Source: Bacteroidales bacterium CF
GTDB lineage: Bacteria; Bacteroidota; Bacteroidia; Bacteroidales; UBA932
Length of the DNA stretch: 64,000 bases
Direction of reading: 5' to 3'
NCBI GenBank assembly: GCA_000473305.1
Contig: CP006772.1
Coordinates: 744,001-808,000 of the forward strand
Made by a program: the position numbers and the translations under genes. Numbering within the stretch: the first letter of the stretch is position 1; each line of letters opens with the position of its first letter. Shown piece by piece: positions 14,584 through 23,986 of this stretch. The notes under the pieces are model-generated. The model saw nothing but the letters and a program-made list of their open reading frames with translations. It made no database searches and was not told the DNA's origin.

Positions 14584-16304
14584 TGAATCAGATTATGAAA
14601 AGAGAGATTAGAGGAACTGAGGCACTTTTACTGACACTTCTGGAGGAGGGTGTAAGGACTGTATTCGGATATCCCGGAGGTACGATTATGCCTCTGTATG
14701 ACGAATTATACAATTTCAAGGAGGAGATTAACCATATACTTGTAAGACACGAACAGGGAGCGGTTCACGCTGCCGAAGGATTTGCAAGAGCTACCGGCAA
14801 AGTGGGGGTCTGTATGGCAACCTCCGGACCGGGTGCGACAAATCTTGTCACAGGTATTGAGGATGCACATATTGATTCTACTCCGCTGGTATGCATCACT
14901 GCCCAGGTAAATGCGGATAAATTGGGGACTGATTTTTTTCAGGAGGCAGACATAATCAGCATAACAATACCAATAACAAAATGGAGTTATCAAATTACAA
15001 AGGCATCGGAGATACCGGAGATAATTTCGAAGGCCTTTTACATTGCTGCTTCGGGCAGACCTGGACCGGTCTTGATAAGCATAACAAAAAATGCTCTGAT
15101 TGAAGATGTCGATTATCAATATAAACAATATACTCCGGTAAACTACCTTGGTGAACTCTTGAAGAAGAGAGATCCTGCAGACACATCTGAGGCTGTCAGG
15201 CTTATTAATAGTGCAGAGAAGCCTATGATAATTGCCGGGCAGGGGGTAATTCTCTCCGGGGCAGAAAAGGAGCTTGCAAAGCTTGCGGAAAAGGCCAATA
15301 TACCGGTTGTGGCCACGCTGATGGGAATTTCGGCAATGCCCACCGGCCACCCTTTATTCAAAGGCAATGTCGGTATGCATGGAAATATTGCACCTAACAA
15401 AATGACTCAGAAGAGTGACCTTATTATTGCCGTAGGGATGCGTTTCAGCGACAGGGTTACGGGGAATACCTCCAAGTATGCACCTAATGCAAAGATAATC
15501 CATATAGATATCGATAAGGCAGAGTTTGGCAAAAACATAAGGGTGGATCTGCCTCTGTGCGGAGATGCAAGGGAGATTCTGAGGAAGATAATTCCAAATG
15601 TTGAGTTCCGCAGCAGGGAGGAGTGGTTCTCATATATCGACCAGAAATGGGAGAAGGAGAGGCGCGTTATTATAGATGACCTGATGCGGCCGGGCAGGGG
15701 TGATGAAGGAATAAGTATGGCCAGGGCTGTCGACTGCGTTGCCCGTGTTGCCAAGGGTGAGGCCATAGTGGTTACTGATGTCGGTCAGAATCAGATGTTT
15801 AGCGCCAGGTATTCAAAATTCAGAAAAACCAGAAGCTTTATAACATCCGGCGGTCTTGGGACAATGGGGTACGGCCTGCCTGCTGCAATAGGGGCCAAGG
15901 TAGGCATGCCGGACAAAGAGGTCGTTCTGATTCTTGGGGACGGAGGCTTCCAGATGTCTATACAAGAGCTTGGAACAATACTTCAATCCGGGATAAAAGT
16001 CAAGATACTCCTTCTAAACAACTCATATCTGGGGATGGTCCGTCAATGGCAACAGCTCTTTTTTGACAGGCGTTACTCATATACCGATATGGTAAATCCC
16101 GATTTTATGAAAATAGCTCAGGCATACAATATCCCTTCAATAAAAGTTGAGCATCACTCTGAGCTTGAAAAAGGTGTGAGGGAGATGATTGCGAGTGACT
16201 CTCCGTTTCTTCTTGAAGTAGTTGTAGAGAAGGAGGAGAACGTATTTCCGATGGTTCCGAACGGAGCCTCGCTGGATGAAACAATTTACAATGCAAACAA
16301 ATAA
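14583..16304 (+). CDS. ilvB: Acetolactate synthase, large (catalytic) subunit
   Basis: The 573-residue product is a thiamine-diphosphate enzyme with the usual three domains. The catalytic glutamate region reads HEQGAVHAAEGFARATGK (about 59-76). The middle domain holds the FAD-binding fold, and the cofactor motif GDGGFQMSIQELGT opens the C-terminal third. It condenses pyruvate with pyruvate or 2-oxobutyrate, the first common step to valine, leucine and isoleucine. The ATG overlaps the ilvD stop by 1 nt, and an ATG one or two codons in (14595) is also possible. The small regulatory subunit gene follows directly, as in most acetohydroxyacid synthases. Confidence 0.97.
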   Translation: MNQIMKREIRGTEALLLTLLEEGVRTVFGYPGGTIMPLYDELYNFKEEINHILVRHEQGAVHAAEGFARATGKVGVCMATSGPGATNLVTGIEDAHIDSTPLVCITAQVNADKLGTDFFQEADIISITIPITKWSYQITKASEIPEIISKAFYIAASGRPGPVLISITKNALIEDVDYQYKQYTPVNYLGELLKKRDPADTSEAVRLINSAEKPMIIAGQGVILSGAEKELAKLAEKANIPVVATLMGISAMPTGHPLFKGNVGMHGNIAPNKMTQKSDLIIAVGMRFSDRVTGNTSKYAPNAKIIHIDIDKAEFGKNIRVDLPLCGDAREILRKIIPNVEFRSREEWFSYIDQKWEKERRVIIDDLMRPGRGDEGISMARAVDCVARVAKGEAIVVTDVGQNQMFSARYSKFRKTRSFITSGGLGTMGYGLPAAIGAKVGMPDKEVVLILGDGGFQMSIQELGTILQSGIKVKILLLNNSYLGMVRQWQQLFFDRRYSYTDMVNPDFMKIAQAYNIPSIKVEHHSELEKGVREMIASDSPFLLEVVVEKEENVFPMVPNGASLDETIYNANK

Positions 16305-16314
16305 AATAACTGAT

Positions 16315-16833
16315 ATGGAAAGAGAGTACATAGTAGTGGCAAATGTCAACAACCAGATATCTGTCTTGAACAGGATAACATCTGTATATCTGAAAAGGCA
16401 TATAAACATTGAGAGTCTGAATGTTTCGGAGTCATATATTAAAGGGATCAGCACAGTTGTCATATCTGCAATAACATCGACGAATATAACGCAAAAAATT
16501 GTAAATCAGCTGGATAATATAATTGATGTCTACTCTGTGGATTTTTATCTTCCTGAAGATATTATATACAAAGAGCTGGCTTTATATAAGGTCGATTCAA
16601 GGATCCTTTCGGACAAGAGGGAGTCCGCATTTTTGCTTAACGAGTCTCACGGAAGGATAATGGAAATAAGCAAGGATTATGTCGTTATTGAAAAATCGGG
16701 AACCAGAGGCGAACTGGAAAAGCTTAGGGATCGTCTTGACATTAAAGGATTGCTTGCCGGCTATTCGAGATCCGGGAATGTCGTCCTTCACCGTGAAGAA
16801 AACATAACAAATATTTTACAAAAAGTTTCTTAA
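16315..16833 (+). CDS. ilvN: Acetolactate synthase, small (regulatory) subunit
   Basis: I place the start at the ATG at 16315 (172 residues), just after the ilvB stop. In-frame ATGs at 16291 and 16276 would overlap ilvB and add residues outside the family alignment. The N-terminal ACT domain is clear: VVANVNNQISVLNRITSVYL and HINIESLNVSES, with a second ACT-like half after about residue 80. The protein binds the large subunit and confers valine feedback inhibition and full activity. Its length is typical of the longer IlvH/IlvN class. It sits between ilvB and ilvC, consistent with one operon. Confidence 0.9.
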   Translation: MEREYIVVANVNNQISVLNRITSVYLKRHINIESLNVSESYIKGISTVVISAITSTNITQKIVNQLDNIIDVYSVDFYLPEDIIYKELALYKVDSRILSDKRESAFLLNESHGRIMEISKDYVVIEKSGTRGELEKLRDRLDIKGLLAGYSRSGNVVLHREENITNILQKVS

Positions 16834-16863
16834 TAATTAACACACTTATAAATAATTACAACC

Positions 16864-17913
16864 ATGGCACAAATGTATTTCGGTAATGTTGCGGAAAATG
16901 TAGTAACAAGAGAGGAGTTTCCACTTTCAAAAGCGTTGGAGACATTAAAAAACGAGACAATTGCAATAATAGGATATGGCATTCAGGGACCCGGACAGGC
17001 GTTGAATCTCAGGGATAATGGTTTCAATGTGATTGTTGGTCAACGCAAGGATTCAAAGACATGGGACAAGGCTGTCGCAGACGGATGGGTGCCGGGAGAG
17101 ACACTCTTTGAAATAGAGGAAGCCTGCAAGAGGGGTACTATTCTGCAGTACTTGCTTTCGGATGCCGGACAGATACAGTTATGGCCTGTCGTTAGCAAAC
17201 ACCTTACTCCCGGTAAGGCTCTCTATTTTTCTCATGGTTTTGCAGTTACCTACAGCGAAAGGACAGGGATAGTCCCTCCAAAGGATGTGGATGTTATATT
17301 GGTTGCTCCTAAAGGTTCCGGAACATCACTCAGGAGACTCTTCCTTGAGAACAGAGGGTTGAATTCAAGTTATGCCATTTACCAGGATGCTACCGGAAAG
17401 GCTTTTGACAGGACTGTCTCTCTGGGTGTTGGTATTGGCTCAGGCTATCTCTTTGAAACAACTTTCAAGAAAGAGGTATACTCAGACCTGACAGGAGAGA
17501 GGGGAACCCTTATGGGAGCCATTCAGGGAATCTTTGCAGCTCAATATCAGACCTTGAGGGATAACGGACACTCGCCATCAGAGGCCTTTAACGAGACTGT
17601 GGAGGAGCTTACACAGAGTCTTATGCCACTTGTCTCTGAAAACGGAATGGATTGGATGTACGCAAACTGCTCAACTACAGCGCAGCGCGGAGCTCTGGAC
17701 TGGTGGAAGAGATTCCGTGATGCGACGCTTCCTGTATTCTCGGAATTGTACAGTGAGGTGGCAAAAGGGAATGAAGCTCAGCGTTCAATCGACTCAAACG
17801 GAAAGGCGGACTACAGAGTTAAACTCGATGCTGAGCTGAAGGAGATGAGGGAGAGTGAGATGTGGCAGACCGGAGAGGTGGTCAGGTCTCTCAGACCGGA
17901 ACGAAATAAATAG
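16864..17913 (+). CDS. ilvC: Ketol-acid reductoisomerase
   Basis: The 349-residue product has an N-terminal NAD(P) fold, with the dinucleotide loop GYGIQGPGQALNLRDNG at about 38-54 and IVGQRK in the specificity loop. The C-terminal helical knotted domain contains SDLTGERGTLMGAIQG (metal-binding Asp/Glu) and a second acidic cluster, NETVEELTQSLM. It catalyses the alkyl migration and reduction of acetolactate and acetohydroxybutyrate. The length is near the class I size, with the slightly divergent loop (IQGPGQAL instead of SQGHAHAL) usual in Bacteroidota. The gene starts 30 nt after ilvN and ends 10 nt before ilvA. Confidence 0.95.
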   Translation: MAQMYFGNVAENVVTREEFPLSKALETLKNETIAIIGYGIQGPGQALNLRDNGFNVIVGQRKDSKTWDKAVADGWVPGETLFEIEEACKRGTILQYLLSDAGQIQLWPVVSKHLTPGKALYFSHGFAVTYSERTGIVPPKDVDVILVAPKGSGTSLRRLFLENRGLNSSYAIYQDATGKAFDRTVSLGVGIGSGYLFETTFKKEVYSDLTGERGTLMGAIQGIFAAQYQTLRDNGHSPSEAFNETVEELTQSLMPLVSENGMDWMYANCSTTAQRGALDWWKRFRDATLPVFSELYSEVAKGNEAQRSIDSNGKADYRVKLDAELKEMRESEMWQTGEVVRSLRPERNK

Positions 17914-17923
17914 ATTCCAGACA

Positions 17924-19177
17924 ATGTCCTATTTTCCCCATATTAAAGATATTTCTAAAGCCAGGATAACGATCAGCCCTGTCCTGGCTTCCACACCTCT
18001 TATGCCCGATATGAACCTTTCTGCCAAATATTCGGCAAATGTCATGCTTAAGAGAGAAGACCTTCAGGTTGTCCGTTCCTATAAAATAAGAGGGGCATTC
18101 AATAAGATAAGCACCCTTGGAAAAGATCAGCTAAAAAAGGGTGTTGTGTGTGCAAGTGCAGGGAATCATGCCCAGGGTGTGGCTTTCTCTTGTTGCAAGC
18201 TTGGTATTAAAGGAGTTATCTATATGCCTGCCACTACTCCGAGACAGAAGATAAGTCAGGTCAGAATGTTTGGCCGTGAGTTCGTTGAAATAGTACTTAC
18301 AGGTGATACTTTCGATGCTGCTTACGATGAGGCAAAGCAATTCTGCCAGCAGAGCGGTATGACATTCATCCATCCGTTTGATGATCCTAAGATAATTGAG
18401 GGTCAGGCAACGGTGGGGATGGAGATTATGCAGGATATCCACGAGAAGATTGACTACGTATTTATTCCTATTGGTGGAGGAGGTCTGGCATCCGGAGTAG
18501 GAGCCTATTTCAAGCAAGTCAGCCCTGAAACCAAGATTATTGGAGTTGAACCTGCCGGTGCCCAGAGTATGAGGCTGGCATTTGACAAAGGAGAGGTGGC
18601 CACGCTTGAAACTATTGACAGCTTTATAGACGGGGCTGCGGTAAAGAGAGTAGGAGACAACACATACACTATCTGCAAGGAAGTTCTGGATGATCTTATA
18701 TCAGTCCCGGAAGGTGCCGTCTGTTCCACAATACTGGAGTTATACAACAAAAATGCAATTGTTGCCGAGCCTGCAGGAGCTTTATCAGTAGCGGCACTTA
18801 ATCAGTATGCCGGAAGGATAAAGGGGAAGAATGTTGTCTGCATTGTCAGTGGCAGTAACAATGATATTACAAGGATGGAGGAGATAAGAGAGAGATCTCT
18901 TCTCCACGAGGGGGTGAAGCACTATTTCATAATTCGTTTTCCTCAGAGGTCGGGGGCATTGCTCGCTTTTATAAGGGATGTCCTAGGGCCTAAAGATGAT
19001 ATTACCCATTTTGCATATTCAAAGAAGAATAACAGAGAACAGGGCCCTGCGGTTATAGGGGTTGAACTGGCTGATGCTTCTGATTTTCCTCAGCTTATAG
19101 GCAGAATGGATAAAAAGGGGATTGTCTATCAATATCTGAATGACAATCCTGATTTGTTCGGATTTCTAATTTTATAA
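17924..19177 (+). CDS. ilvA: Threonine ammonia-lyase (dehydratase), biosynthetic
   Basis: I choose the ATG at 17924 (417 residues). The frame extends 69 nt upstream into ilvC, but the extra residues are a shadow of that gene. The PLP-binding lysine is K54 in RSYKIRGAFN, and the phosphate loop is GGGGLASG near residue 186. A single ACT-like regulatory domain follows from about residue 325 (HYFIIRFPQRSGALLAFI). It converts threonine to 2-oxobutyrate, the entry to isoleucine. The one-domain regulatory tail differs from the two ACT domains of E. coli IlvA and resembles the shorter Bacillus/Corynebacterium form. Its place inside the ilv operon supports a biosynthetic rather than catabolic role. 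Confidence 0.93.
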   Translation: MSYFPHIKDISKARITISPVLASTPLMPDMNLSAKYSANVMLKREDLQVVRSYKIRGAFNKISTLGKDQLKKGVVCASAGNHAQGVAFSCCKLGIKGVIYMPATTPRQKISQVRMFGREFVEIVLTGDTFDAAYDEAKQFCQQSGMTFIHPFDDPKIIEGQATVGMEIMQDIHEKIDYVFIPIGGGGLASGVGAYFKQVSPETKIIGVEPAGAQSMRLAFDKGEVATLETIDSFIDGAAVKRVGDNTYTICKEVLDDLISVPEGAVCSTILELYNKNAIVAEPAGALSVAALNQYAGRIKGKNVVCIVSGSNNDITRMEEIRERSLLHEGVKHYFIIRFPQRSGALLAFIRDVLGPKDDITHFAYSKKNNREQGPAVIGVELADASDFPQLIGRMDKKGIVYQYLNDNPDLFGFLIL

Positions 19178-19190
19178 AAAGAAAAAAAAT

Positions 19191-20198
19191 ATGGATTGGT
19201 CAAAACTTGCCTTCGGCTATATTAAGACAAATAAAATTATCTGTTCATGGTACAAGGATGGTGAATGGAGCCCGCTTTCTGCCGAAACAGATGACAATAT
19301 TAAAATAAGTGCACTTTCAGGTGCGCTCCATTATGGAATTGAAGCCTTTGAGGGGTTGAAAGCATTCAGGGGTGCAGATGGTAAGGTGAGGCTCTTCCGC
19401 CCTGATGAAAATGCAAAAAGGATGAGGCGTTCTGCTGATTTTCTGGGCATCGCCTCTCCCTCTGTCGAGATGTTTGTGGAGGCTTGTAAAAGGGCTGTAA
19501 TTGAAAATATTGATTTTCTTCCTCCTTATGAAAGCAGGGCCTCGATGTATCTGAGACCCTTTGTGATTGGGGTGGAACCGCAGATTGACCTTGTAAGTCC
19601 GAAGGAGGTACTCTTTGCTGTTGCAGCAATTCCTGTAGGTGCGTTTTCCGGTAAAAACCTGACTCCGGCAAGGATGCTCCTGGCGCGGGATCATGACAGG
19701 GCTGCCCCTATGGGTACAGGCAGCTACAAGATTGGGGGTAATTACGCTGCTTCCATGTTGGCCGGCACCAAGGCAAAGAAGGAGGGTTTTGCCTCAATTC
19801 TATATCTGGATTCGGCAGAGAGAAAGTATATCGATGAGTTTTCATCTTCCAATTTCTTTGGCATAAAAGGCAATTCCTATGTGACGCCTGACTCGGCATC
19901 AGTTCTTCCCTCCATCACAAATAAGTCGTTGATGCAGCTTGCCGAAGATATGGGTATGAAGGTGGAAAAACGAAGAGTTCCTGTGGAGGAGTTGAAAGAT
20001 TTTGATGAGGTTGGTGCCTGCGGGACAGCTGTTGTCATCACTCCTGTCTGGGAGATTGTAGACAAAACATTGGAAGTTACTTACAGGACCGGTGAGAAGG
20101 AAAGGACGGGAGCTGTAAGTGAGAGGCTGTACCGAAAACTTACCGGAATCCAGTACGGGGAAGAGCCTGACGAGCATAACTGGTGTTTGGAGCTCTAG
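19191..20198 (+). CDS. ilvE: Branched-chain amino-acid aminotransferase
   Basis: The 335-residue product is a class IV, fold-type IV PLP enzyme. The Schiff-base lysine is K190 in GSYKIGGNYAAS, and YIDEFSSSNFFGI carries the conserved Glu and the start of the phosphate site. The length and the motif YGIEAFEGLKAFR match the BCAT-II group. It performs the last step to isoleucine, valine and leucine with glutamate as donor. It is the last gene of the operon, 13 nt after ilvA. Its stop codon overlaps that of the convergent aroD gene by 4 nt, and no terminator is visible between them. Confidence 0.95.
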   Translation: MDWSKLAFGYIKTNKIICSWYKDGEWSPLSAETDDNIKISALSGALHYGIEAFEGLKAFRGADGKVRLFRPDENAKRMRRSADFLGIASPSVEMFVEACKRAVIENIDFLPPYESRASMYLRPFVIGVEPQIDLVSPKEVLFAVAAIPVGAFSGKNLTPARMLLARDHDRAAPMGTGSYKIGGNYAASMLAGTKAKKEGFASILYLDSAERKYIDEFSSSNFFGIKGNSYVTPDSASVLPSITNKSLMQLAEDMGMKVEKRRVPVEELKDFDEVGACGTAVVITPVWEIVDKTLEVTYRTGEKERTGAVSERLYRKLTGIQYGEEPDEHNWCLEL

Positions 20199-20821
20199 AT
20201 CCCGAGTATCTTTTTCATCTCAGCTTCACTATATTGCCCGGGTGCACTCTCTTGTGAGCCCGGAGCAATTACAAAAGTAAATGGTGCTCCCCTTTTCAGG
20301 GCTTCAATTCTGGTGACTCGGCCAAGCTCACCCATGCCAATTGAGAGAAGGGCTCTTCCCGGTCTGTAAAGAGAGATGAGTGTCGAATTGTCATTATCAC
20401 TGTTTGCCATAGTGGCAATCTTAACCAGGTCGGCACCCTCTGAAAGTGATCTTTCGATTATTCTCTCCAGATACTCTTTATCGGGGGTTGACTTGTAATT
20501 GTGATACGAGATAATGACCTTGCAATCATTTGCTTTGGCATATCTTACCAACTCCCTCATATACCCGTCATCAGATTCAATCTCTATATCAACCCACTCT
20601 GCCCCGCCGTCTATTGCAGCCTTTAGCAGGGCTTTCCTTGTCTTATCGGGGATATCGCCCGGACGGCATGTCGCAATTAGTGATTTGTGCTTCGCAAACA
20701 GAACCCTCACCTCATCGGAAGAGAGGTTGCTCATCTCGATTCTTATTTCGGCCATTTCGGCCCCTTCTATCAGTGACAGGATCTTTTCACTCCCCTCTAC
20801 GGCTATTGAACGGCAAAGCAT
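20195..20821 (-). CDS. aroD: 3-dehydroquinate dehydratase, type I
   Basis: The 208-residue product is a short type I dehydroquinase, a Schiff-base TIM barrel. EIRIEM carries the acidic pair after strand 2, the catalytic His is in IISYHNYKSTP (about 110), and the Schiff-base Lys is in LVKIATMANS (about 137). It removes water from 3-dehydroquinate in the shikimate pathway. It is smaller than the enterobacterial enzyme (about 250 residues), as is common in Bacteroidota. It is the last gene of the aromatic operon, 11 nt after the DAHP synthase gene, and meets ilvE tail to tail. Confidence 0.92.
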   Translation of the reverse strand: MLCRSIAVEGSEKILSLIEGAEMAEIRIEMSNLSSDEVRVLFAKHKSLIATCRPGDIPDKTRKALLKAAIDGGAEWVDIEIESDDGYMRELVRYAKANDCKVIISYHNYKSTPDKEYLERIIERSLSEGADLVKIATMANSDNDNSTLISLYRPGRALLSIGMGELGRVTRIEALKRGAPFTFVIAPGSQESAPGQYSEAEMKKILGI

Positions 20822-20832
20822 CTCTGAAGGAA

Positions 20833-21918
20833 TTAATTGTTCATTATAATTGTCTGTTTATTGATGGATTCCTGGTGTATGGCCTTGAATACATTGCTTA
20901 CAAACTCTTCGCTGAGGTCATTGGCCTTGCCCTTTTCCACCATCTTGTCCACGATATCCTTCCAACGCCCTGCCTGAAGTATTGTGATGTTGTTCTCCTT
21001 CTTGTAGCGGCCGATTGTTTCGGAAATAGACATCCTTTCGTGCAGGATCCTGATCAGCTTATCATCACAGATGTCGATTTTTTGTCTCAGCTCGTCGAGT
21101 GTAAGGAGGAAGAGAGGATTGCTGGTATTGACATCTCTCAGGATGAGCTTGTCGATTATTGCTGCAAGTTCGGCCGGAGTGACCTGCTGTTCGCTGTCGC
21201 TCTTTGCTATTGCCGGGTAACAGTGAGACTCGATCATCAGACCGTCGTAGTTCAGGTCCAGCGCTTTTTGAGATATCTCCTGAAGAAGCTCCTTCTTGCC
21301 ACCCATGTGGCTCGGATCACAAATCATTGGAATCTCGGGGATTCTCTGTTTTAGTTCAATCGGCAGCTGCCACTGAGGAATATTCCTATATCGGGTCTTG
21401 TCAAAGGTTGAAAACCCTCTGTGAATGGCTCCGACATGTCTGATTCCTGCCCCTTTGATCCTCTCGATAGCTCCGATCCAAAGGTTCAGGTCGGGATTGA
21501 CGGGATTTTTTACAAGTACTGGAATATCCACACCTCGGAGGGCATCTGCTATCTCCTGCATGGCAAAAGGGTTTGCAGTTGTCCGGGCACCTATCCAGAT
21601 AATATCCACGCCGTATCTCAATGCATCGTAGACATGTTTGACATTTCCGACCTCTGTGGATATCTTCATTCCTGTCTCTCTTTGTACTCTCCTCATCCAT
21701 TCAAGTCCAAGGCTGCCGACCCCTTCAAACTGATTGGGTCTGGTCCTCGGTTTCCATATTCCTGCACGGAATACCTCTACTCCGATACTCTTCAGTTGAA
21801 CAGCGGTATCCATTACCTGTTCTTCTGACTCTGCGCTGCACGGCCCGGCTATCATTACAGGCCTCTCCTGTTTGCTTAGTCCCCATCCTTCAAAAGGGGA
21901 GTTGTTAATTTTTTCCAT
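20833..21918 (-). CDS. Bifunctional DAHP synthase / chorismate mutase
   Basis: The product has 361 residues. The N-terminal 255 or so form a type I-beta DAHP synthase barrel, with MIAGPCSAES at the start, GIWKPRTRPNQFEG, and a metal-binding end MICDPSHMGGKKE. The C-terminal 90 residues are an AroQ-type helical chorismate mutase (LDELRQKIDICDDKLIRILH and ISETIGRYKKEN). The fusion order, synthase first and mutase last, is the one known from Bacteroidota such as Prevotella and Porphyromonas; the mutase part can mediate feedback. It starts the shikimate pathway and also makes prephenate, feeding TyrA and PheA encoded in the same operon. The gap to tyrA is 4 nt. Confidence 0.95.
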   Translation of the reverse strand: MEKINNSPFEGWGLSKQERPVMIAGPCSAESEEQVMDTAVQLKSIGVEVFRAGIWKPRTRPNQFEGVGSLGLEWMRRVQRETGMKISTEVGNVKHVYDALRYGVDIIWIGARTTANPFAMQEIADALRGVDIPVLVKNPVNPDLNLWIGAIERIKGAGIRHVGAIHRGFSTFDKTRYRNIPQWQLPIELKQRIPEIPMICDPSHMGGKKELLQEISQKALDLNYDGLMIESHCYPAIAKSDSEQQVTPAELAAIIDKLILRDVNTSNPLFLLTLDELRQKIDICDDKLIRILHERMSISETIGRYKKENNITILQAGRWKDIVDKMVEKGKANDLSEEFVSNVFKAIHQESINKQTIIMNN

Positions 21919-21922
21919 ATTC

Positions 21923-22765
21923 TTAATGCTTCAATACTGCCTTTATTCTATTAGATTCTTTAATCATATCCCTGATTTTATCACCTTCATCCTCTTTGAT
22001 CAATGTGCGGAACTTCTGAAGTTTCTCGATATAGGTCTCCAGAACGGTTACCACATTCTCTTTATTCTGATGAAAAATAGGTACCCACATATCAGGGGAG
22101 CTCTTTGCCAATCTTACAGTTGAATCAAAACCACCGCTTGCCAGGTCAAAAATATGCTTTTCATTCCTCTCCTTCTCCAGAACTGTCAGTGCCAGAGCGA
22201 ATGAGCTGATATGTGATATGTGTGAGATATATGCTGCGTGGACATCATGGTTTGTGCTGTTCATGTAGATGATCCTCATATTCAGCGTCTCATACATCCT
22301 TTTCACCTTCGCAACAGCCTTTATGTCAGACTCTTCTGTGTCGCACAAAATGGCGCTCTTTCCGTCAAAGAGTCCGGACATTGCTGCCCAGGGACCTGAA
22401 AACTCTGTTCCGGCCATAGGGTGGGAGGCAACATAACAACGTCTGTTCTTGTGGTATTTTATGATTTCACATATACTCCCTTTTGTTGAGCAGACATCTG
22501 TTACAACTTTCCCCTCAGCAAGGTCCAGCACTTTGGGAAGCAGTTTGACGGCTGAATCTGCGGGAACGGCTACTATTATCATTTCCGATCTGCTGATGCC
22601 CTCTTCAAGGGTACAGATCTCATCCACCAATCCAATCGTCAGTGCTCCGTTTGCATTTATCTTATCGTTATCGACTCCCAATATTGTATTGGCAAACCCT
22701 CTTTTTCTGAGGTCTATGGCGGCAGATCCACCTATCAGCCCCAATCCTATGATTGTTATGACCAT
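21923..22765 (-). CDS. tyrA: Prephenate dehydrogenase
   Basis: The 280-residue product has an N-terminal NAD fold with GLGLIGGS at 7-14, the catalytic-site block VASHPMAGTEFSGPWAA (about 114-130), and an all-helical dimerisation domain with YISHISHISSFALALT. It oxidises and decarboxylates prephenate to 4-hydroxyphenylpyruvate for tyrosine. No ACT domain is present. The gene lies 4 nt from the DAHP synthase/chorismate mutase gene downstream and 54 nt from the aminotransferase gene upstream. Confidence 0.92.
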   Translation of the reverse strand: MVITIIGLGLIGGSAAIDLRKRGFANTILGVDNDKINANGALTIGLVDEICTLEEGISRSEMIIVAVPADSAVKLLPKVLDLAEGKVVTDVCSTKGSICEIIKYHKNRRCYVASHPMAGTEFSGPWAAMSGLFDGKSAILCDTEESDIKAVAKVKRMYETLNMRIIYMNSTNHDVHAAYISHISHISSFALALTVLEKERNEKHIFDLASGGFDSTVRLAKSSPDMWVPIFHQNKENVVTVLETYIEKLQKFRTLIKEDEGDKIRDMIKESNRIKAVLKH

Positions 22766-22819
22766 AATCTTTTCACTATTGTTTTAACTCTTCATTAATC
22801 ACTATTAACTCTTCACTAC

Positions 22820-23980
22820 TCACTCCTCACTTCCCCCAACCCTCTTTAACGCCTCAGAGAGTGTGGCTTCATTGCAGCAGAGTGAGATTCTTGCGAACCC
22901 CTCGCCGTTAGAGCCGAAAATATGCCCTGGTGTTATGAAGACATTGCTCTCATGCAGATATTTATCTGAAAACTCTACAGAGCTGCGCGTTGTGGAAGGG
23001 ATTTTCGCCCATACAAACATCCCTGTCTGATTTTTGTCATAACTTGAACCTGTTGCATCAAAAATCTTCCAAACAAGACTCCTTCTTCTTCTGTACTCTT
23101 CATTCAGGGAGCTGTACCACTCTTTGTCGCACGAGAGAGCCTTGACAGCCGCCAGTTGCAGAGGCCTGTACATCCCGCTGTCCATATTGCTTTTAACTTT
23201 AAGTATATAACTGATGAGAGTGCTCTCCCCGGCAACCATACCTACCCTGAACCCCGCCATATTGTGTGATTTGCTCATTGAGTTCAACTCCAGTACAATG
23301 CCTTTTGATCCCTCTATCTCCAGAATGCTTATAGGGTTGTCGTTCAGGATAAAGCTGTAGGGGTTGTCGTTGCAGATTAGAATCCCGTGTCGCCTGCCGA
23401 AATCGACAAGTTTGCGGTATAAGTCGTAACTGGCCGGCTCTCCTGTCGGCATGTTGGGGTAGTTGACCCACATAAGTTTGACACCTGAAAGATCTTGTTT
23501 TTCAAGTTCTTCGAAATCCGGTTCCCATCCATTCTCCTCCTTTAGGTTGTAATTTATTACTTCAGCCCCAACCATCAGTGAAACAGCTCTATATGTGGGG
23601 TACCCGGGGTCAGGGACCAGAACCTTATCGTTCGGATTGATGAAAGCCATTGATATATGCATGATACCCTCCTTGGATCCTATCAGTGGCAGTATCTCAT
23701 TTGCCGGATTAAGTTCAACCCTGTAGAATTTTCTGTACCAGGCAGAAAAAGCCTCTCTCAGTTCAGGTATCCCGGTATAACTCTGATAACCGTTTGTGCC
23801 ATATGTCCTGGCCGATTCTGTCATTGCCTCTATGGCATTCTCCGGAGCAGGCATGTCGGGATTACCTATTCCGAGGTTTATTACCTTTTTCCCGGCTCTG
23901 TTCATCTGCTCAATCTCTTTGAGTTTGACCGAAAAGTAGTATTCGTTGACCAATGTGGTCCGGGTTGCTGGAGTTATCAT
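22820..23980 (-). CDS. PLP-dependent aminotransferase, class I/II (aromatic/aspartate type)
   Basis: The 386-residue product is a fold-type I aminotransferase. NLGIGNPDMPAPENAIEAM opens the small domain, NYPNMPTGEPA carries the substrate-side Asn/Pro motif, the PLP lysine is in LNSMSKSHNMAGFRVG, and the C-terminal arginine region contains GEGFARISLC. Its position between pheA and tyrA suggests it transaminates phenylpyruvate and 4-hydroxyphenylpyruvate, or prephenate, though aspartate or diaminopimelate-type activity is possible by family. It is 6 nt downstream of pheA, so it is very likely co-transcribed and under the same attenuator. Confidence 0.85.
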   Translation of the reverse strand: MITPATRTTLVNEYYFSVKLKEIEQMNRAGKKVINLGIGNPDMPAPENAIEAMTESARTYGTNGYQSYTGIPELREAFSAWYRKFYRVELNPANEILPLIGSKEGIMHISMAFINPNDKVLVPDPGYPTYRAVSLMVGAEVINYNLKEENGWEPDFEELEKQDLSGVKLMWVNYPNMPTGEPASYDLYRKLVDFGRRHGILICNDNPYSFILNDNPISILEIEGSKGIVLELNSMSKSHNMAGFRVGMVAGESTLISYILKVKSNMDSGMYRPLQLAAVKALSCDKEWYSSLNEEYRRRRSLVWKIFDATGSSYDKNQTGMFVWAKIPSTTRSSVEFSDKYLHESNVFITPGHIFGSNGEGFARISLCCNEATLSEALKRVGGSEE

Positions 23981-23986
23981 GATTAT

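Noticed and set aside
14706-15350. 214-codon minus-strand frame
   Set aside because: It is antisense to ilvB, rich in Cys/Tyr/Arg without any recognisable domain.
20530-21354. 274-codon plus-strand frame
   Set aside because: It is antisense to aroD and the DAHP synthase/chorismate mutase gene, both of which show complete family motifs.
22766-22819. Short repeats of CTCTTCACT/ACTATTAACT before tyrA
   Set aside because: Low-complexity CT-rich tandem words only; no evidence of a function.
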